Shown in pieces: positions 5,547 through 8,559 of a stretch of 8,559 nt of DNA. The notes beneath the pieces were generated by a model. That model did not search any database. It was not told the origin of the DNA and saw only the letters and a program-made list of their open reading frames with translations. Both the position numbers and the translations under genes were made by a program. How positions within the stretch are numbered: position 1 is the first letter of the stretch; each line of letters opens with the position of its first letter. This stretch comes from an uncultured Oscillospiraceae bacterium (lineage in GTDB: Bacteria > Bacillota > Clostridia > Oscillospirales > Oscillospiraceae). The DNA lies in NCBI GenBank assembly GCA_900756495.1, contig CAAEKI010000179.1, positions 1 to 8,559 on the forward strand. Reading direction: 5' to 3'.

Positions 5547-8546
5547 ATGAGCGACATCATGCGCCCGATCCCCTTTGCCCGGCTCATGACCTGGGCTCTG
5601 GAGGAATACCGTGCCTTTGGCAGCATCTTTGGCGTGACCAAGCTGATCCGCCGTACCGGCTCTCCGGCGCTGTCCCTCTTCGGGGCGGAGCTGGAGGCCC
5701 CCTTCGGCCCCGCCGCCGGCCCCCATACCCAGCTGGCCCAAAACATCGTGGCCGCCTATGCCGCCGGTGCCCGTTTCTTTGAACTGAAAACCGTTCAGAT
5801 TCTGGATGGCGAGGCCCTCTCCCGGTGCGTCTCCAAGCCCTGCATTGCCGCCGGGGACGAGTGCTACAACTGCGAGTGGTCCACGGAGCTCACCGTCCCC
5901 CAGGCCTACGAGGAGTATGTAAAGGCTTGGTTTGCCTGCAAACTGCTCGCAAAGGAGCTGGGGCTGGGCAGCCCGGACGGCTTTCTCTTCAACATGAGCG
6001 TGGGCTATGATCTGGCAGGCATTCAGTCGGAGAAGATCGACCGCTTCATTGAAGGCCTGAAGGATGCCTCCGGCACCGAGGCCTGGACGGCCTGTATGGA
6101 GTGGACGCTCTCACACCTGGATCTCTTTCAGGACGTCGACGAGGCCTATGTCCGCGGGATCTCCCCAAATATCTCCTGCTCCATCACCGAGTCCACTCTG
6201 CACGGCTGTCCTCCCGACGAAATCGAACGAATCGCCGCCTATCTTATGGAGCGCAAGGGGCTGCACACCTATGTAAAGTGCAACCCCACCCTGCTGGGCT
6301 ACGACTACGCCAGGGAGACCCTGGACGGGCTGGGCTTCGGCTACGTGCAGTTTGACGACCGCCACTTCAGGGAGGATCTCCAGCAGGAGGATGCTCTGCC
6401 CATGTTCCGCCGTCTCCGGGCGCTGGCTGAGCGCTGTGGACTGGATTTCGGCGTCAAGCTGACCAACACCTTCCCGGTAGACGTAAAGGCCGGGGAGCTG
6501 CCCAGCGAGGAGATGTACATGTCGGGCCGGGCGCTCCTTCCGCTGTCTCTGACCGTGGCCAGCCGCCTCTCCCACGCTTTTGGCGGAGCACTGCGGATCT
6601 CCTACTCCGGCGGCGCCGATGTGTTCAGCATAAGCGAGCTCTTTGCCGCCGGAATCTGGCCTATCACTATGGCCACCACCGTCCTCAAGCCCGGCGGCTA
6701 TGAGCGTTTTTCCCAGATTTCCGAAGCGCTGTCCCAGTTGCCCGCCTCCCCCTGGACCGGGGTGGACACGGCCGCCCTGGATCGCCTTCTGGAACAGGTC
6801 CTCACCGGCAGCCGCTACCGCAAAGCCGTAAAGCCCGTCCCCTCCCGCAAGTTGAACCGGCAGGTCCCGCTGGTAGACTGCTTCACCGCCCCCTGCCGCT
6901 CAGGCTGCCCCATCGAGCAGGACATCCCCGCCTACATGCGTCTCGTGGGACACGGCGACTATGAGGAGGCCCTGAGGGTCATCATACAGCGCAACGCCCT
7001 GCCCTTTATCACCGGCACCATCTGTCCCCATCGGTGCCAGGACAAGTGCATGCGCACCGGCGTTGAGGAGTCTGTTCATATCCGTGCCATCAAGCTCCAG
7101 GCCGCCGAAAACGGATTCGACGGGCTCCTGCCGCAGCTCAAGCCCGGCCCCTCCGTCCCCGGCGTGAAGGTAGCCGTGGTGGGCGGCGGTCCGGCAGGCT
7201 TGGCGGCCGCCTACTATCTGGGCCGCGCCGGAGCCGACGTAACGATATTGGAACGGCGGGACGCACCGGGTGGGATTGTCCGCCATGTCATTCCAGACTT
7301 CCGTATCGGCAGCGTGGCTGTTGAGCACGATGTGGCCCTGGTAAAGGCCATGGGAGTCAAGCTGATACTGAATACAGAGGTGGAAAGCATCCAATCCCTC
7401 TTCGACCAGGGGTTTACCCACGTCATTTTGGCCGTTGGGGCATGGAAAAACGGAGCGCTGAACCTCCAATACGGTCAGGCGATGAATGTCATCTCCTTCC
7501 TGGAGGCTTGCAAAAAGTGCCCGGAGGCCCTGGAGCTGGGAAAGCATGTGGCCGTCATCGGCGGCGGCAATACCGCTATGGATGCCGCAAGGGCAGCTAA
7601 GCGCCTGCCCGGCGTGGAGACCGTCTCGCTTGTCTACCGCCGCACCCGCCGCTATATGCCTGCCGATGAAGAGGAACTGGCCCTCGCCCTTGCCGACGGC
7701 ATTGTGTTCCAGGAGCTCCTCTCCCCCATCGGCGTTCGGGACGGCATACTCACCTGTGCCGTCATGGAGCTGGGAACCACCGACGAAGCCGGGCGCCGCG
7801 CGCCGGTCGATACAGGCAGGACGGTACAGCTCCCTGCCGACACAGTCATCGCCGCCGTAGGAGAGCAGGTGGACGGGGACTTTTTCGTTGCCAGCGGCAT
7901 CCGGCTGGATCTCCGAGGCCGGCCTGCAGTGAACCCGGACACCTTGGAGACCAGCATAAAGGGCGTCTATGCCGTGGGAGACTGCCAGACCGGCCCCAGA
8001 ACGGTGGTGGAAGCCATGGCCGGGGCCGCAAAGGCCGCCGGCGCCATTCTGGACATTGAGACCGGAAAATATGTGGGAGAGAACCGCAGACCTGAAAACT
8101 ATCAGAAGCTGCTGGACCGGCGCGGCAAGCTGTGCGCCGACTGCAGCTCCTGCACCGAAACCCGATGTCTGGGCTGCGCCACCGTCTGTGAAACCTGTAC
8201 GACGGTCTGCCCAAACCGTGCCAATGTGGCGGTTTGGGTTCCAGGCATGGAGATGCGGCAGATCATCCATGTGGACGGCATGTGCAACGAGTGTGGGAAC
8301 TGCGCCGTCTTTTGCCCCTATGAATCCCGCCCCTACCGGGATAAATTTACCCTGTTCTGGAGCTCCGAGGACTTTGCGCACAGCGAGAACGCCGGCTTCC
8401 TTCCCCTGGGCGGAACCCGGTACCGGGTCCGCCTGGATCACACCGTAAAGGAGTATGACATCAGCGACCCCAACAGCGGTCTTTTTGAAGATCTGCGCCG
8501 GATTATTCTGGCTGTTGTACAGACATATCCCTATCTTTTGGCGTAG
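5547..8546 (+). CDS. ygfK: YgfK, putative selenate reductase subunit: DHOD-like barrel plus GltD-like FAD/NAD(P)H module plus ferredoxin domain
   Basis: YgfK is a cytoplasmic flavin and Fe-S oxidoreductase from purine and selenium-molybdenum hydroxylase loci; its reaction is unproven. The 999 residues are slightly shorter than E. coli YgfK (about 1032). Residues 1-400 form a dihydroorotate-dehydrogenase-like TIM barrel: GPAAGPHTQLAQN (54-66), ELKTVQIL with Lys81, HGCPP with Cys221, VKCNPT with Lys244, VKLTNT with Lys304, and the FMN-phosphate-like SYSGGAD from 352. A GltD-like helical domain follows with Cys445, 450, 454 and Cys493, 497, 501. The FAD Rossmann motif VAVVGGGPAGLAAAYYLG begins at 542 and the NAD(P)H motif VAVIGGGNTAMDAARAAKR at 668. 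GVYAVGDCQTGP then contacts FAD. The C-terminal ferredoxin part has CxxCxxxCxxCxxxCP (874-888) and CxxCxxCxxxCP (913-923). Three further cysteines (863, 866, 869) precede it. No in-frame TGA suggests selenocysteine. It probably passes electrons between NAD(P)H, flavins and a purine-like substrate or partner enzyme. Confidence 0.94.
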   Translation: MSDIMRPIPFARLMTWALEEYRAFGSIFGVTKLIRRTGSPALSLFGAELEAPFGPAAGPHTQLAQNIVAAYAAGARFFELKTVQILDGEALSRCVSKPCIAAGDECYNCEWSTELTVPQAYEEYVKAWFACKLLAKELGLGSPDGFLFNMSVGYDLAGIQSEKIDRFIEGLKDASGTEAWTACMEWTLSHLDLFQDVDEAYVRGISPNISCSITESTLHGCPPDEIERIAAYLMERKGLHTYVKCNPTLLGYDYARETLDGLGFGYVQFDDRHFREDLQQEDALPMFRRLRALAERCGLDFGVKLTNTFPVDVKAGELPSEEMYMSGRALLPLSLTVASRLSHAFGGALRISYSGGADVFSISELFAAGIWPITMATTVLKPGGYERFSQISEALSQLPASPWTGVDTAALDRLLEQVLTGSRYRKAVKPVPSRKLNRQVPLVDCFTAPCRSGCPIEQDIPAYMRLVGHGDYEEALRVIIQRNALPFITGTICPHRCQDKCMRTGVEESVHIRAIKLQAAENGFDGLLPQLKPGPSVPGVKVAVVGGGPAGLAAAYYLGRAGADVTILERRDAPGGIVRHVIPDFRIGSVAVEHDVALVKAMGVKLILNTEVESIQSLFDQGFTHVILAVGAWKNGALNLQYGQAMNVISFLEACKKCPEALELGKHVAVIGGGNTAMDAARAAKRLPGVETVSLVYRRTRRYMPADEEELALALADGIVFQELLSPIGVRDGILTCAVMELGTTDEAGRRAPVDTGRTVQLPADTVIAAVGEQVDGDFFVASGIRLDLRGRPAVNPDTLETSIKGVYAVGDCQTGPRTVVEAMAGAAKAAGAILDIETGKYVGENRRPENYQKLLDRRGKLCADCSSCTETRCLGCATVCETCTTVCPNRANVAVWVPGMEMRQIIHVDGMCNECGNCAVFCPYESRPYRDKFTLFWSSEDFAHSENAGFLPLGGTRYRVRLDHTVKEYDISDPNSGLFEDLRRIILAVVQTYPYLLA

Positions 8547-8559
8547 CGCCGGGCGGCCC

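Noticed and set aside
6900..8441. Minus-strand open frame of 513 codons
   Set aside because: It lies entirely antisense to ygfK, whose motifs are conserved throughout. Its translation shows no recognisable domain, and such frames are common opposite GC-rich genes.
5547..8546. Selenocysteine in YgfK despite the selenate-reductase name
   Set aside because: The frame is closed only by TAG at 8544-8546 and has no internal TGA; the name comes from locus context, not from selenium in this protein.
1..8559. CRISPR arrays, insertion sequences, tRNA or rRNA genes
   Set aside because: No regularly spaced repeats, transposase-like frames, terminal inverted repeats or tRNA-like cloverleaf sequences were seen.

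Overview
The window looks like chromosomal DNA of a GC-rich, anaerobic, gut-type Bacillota (Clostridia, roughly Oscillospiraceae-like). The evidence is strong AGGAGG ribosome sites, sigma-A promoters with extended -10 boxes, a Bce-type peptide-antibiotic transporter with a BceR-type operator, and an ssnA-ygfK pair of the kind found in anaerobic purine-degradation and selenium-dependent molybdenum hydroxylase loci. The taxonomic placement is inference from gene content and style, not from a marker gene.

Left region (1-2527, minus strand): a two-gene operon for a BceAB-type ABC transporter. The ATPase gene comes first and overlaps the permease gene by 11 bases. The permease gene runs off the left edge of the window after 590 codons, so its last two predicted membrane segments are missing. 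The operon has its own promoter with a near-perfect TNACA-N4-TGTAA inverted repeat upstream, but no BceRS two-component genes are visible.

Middle region (2528-4161): a divergent ridA gene, which probably starts at TTG, transcribed towards a convergent minus-strand gene for a YheO/DauR-type PAS-HTH regulator. Hairpins lie between the two. The regulator is divergent from the next operon, and the shared intergenic stretch (3906-4161) holds a good promoter followed by a structured leader of about 150 bases.

Right region (4162-8546, plus strand): ssnA (amidohydrolase) followed after 44 bases by ygfK, a 999-residue flavin/iron-sulfur oxidoreductase. YgfK has the same modules as dihydropyrimidine dehydrogenase, but with the FMN-type barrel moved to the N-terminus. 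RidA could remove the 2-aminoacrylate made by the ammonia-lyases typical of such loci.

The most interesting element is the ssnA leader. Its predicted long P1 stem (4064-4073 with 4105-4114) shares its 3' strand with a strong intrinsic terminator (4104-4139). The two folds exclude each other, which is the layout of a transcriptional ON riboswitch or attenuator. I cannot match it to a known aptamer class by eye.
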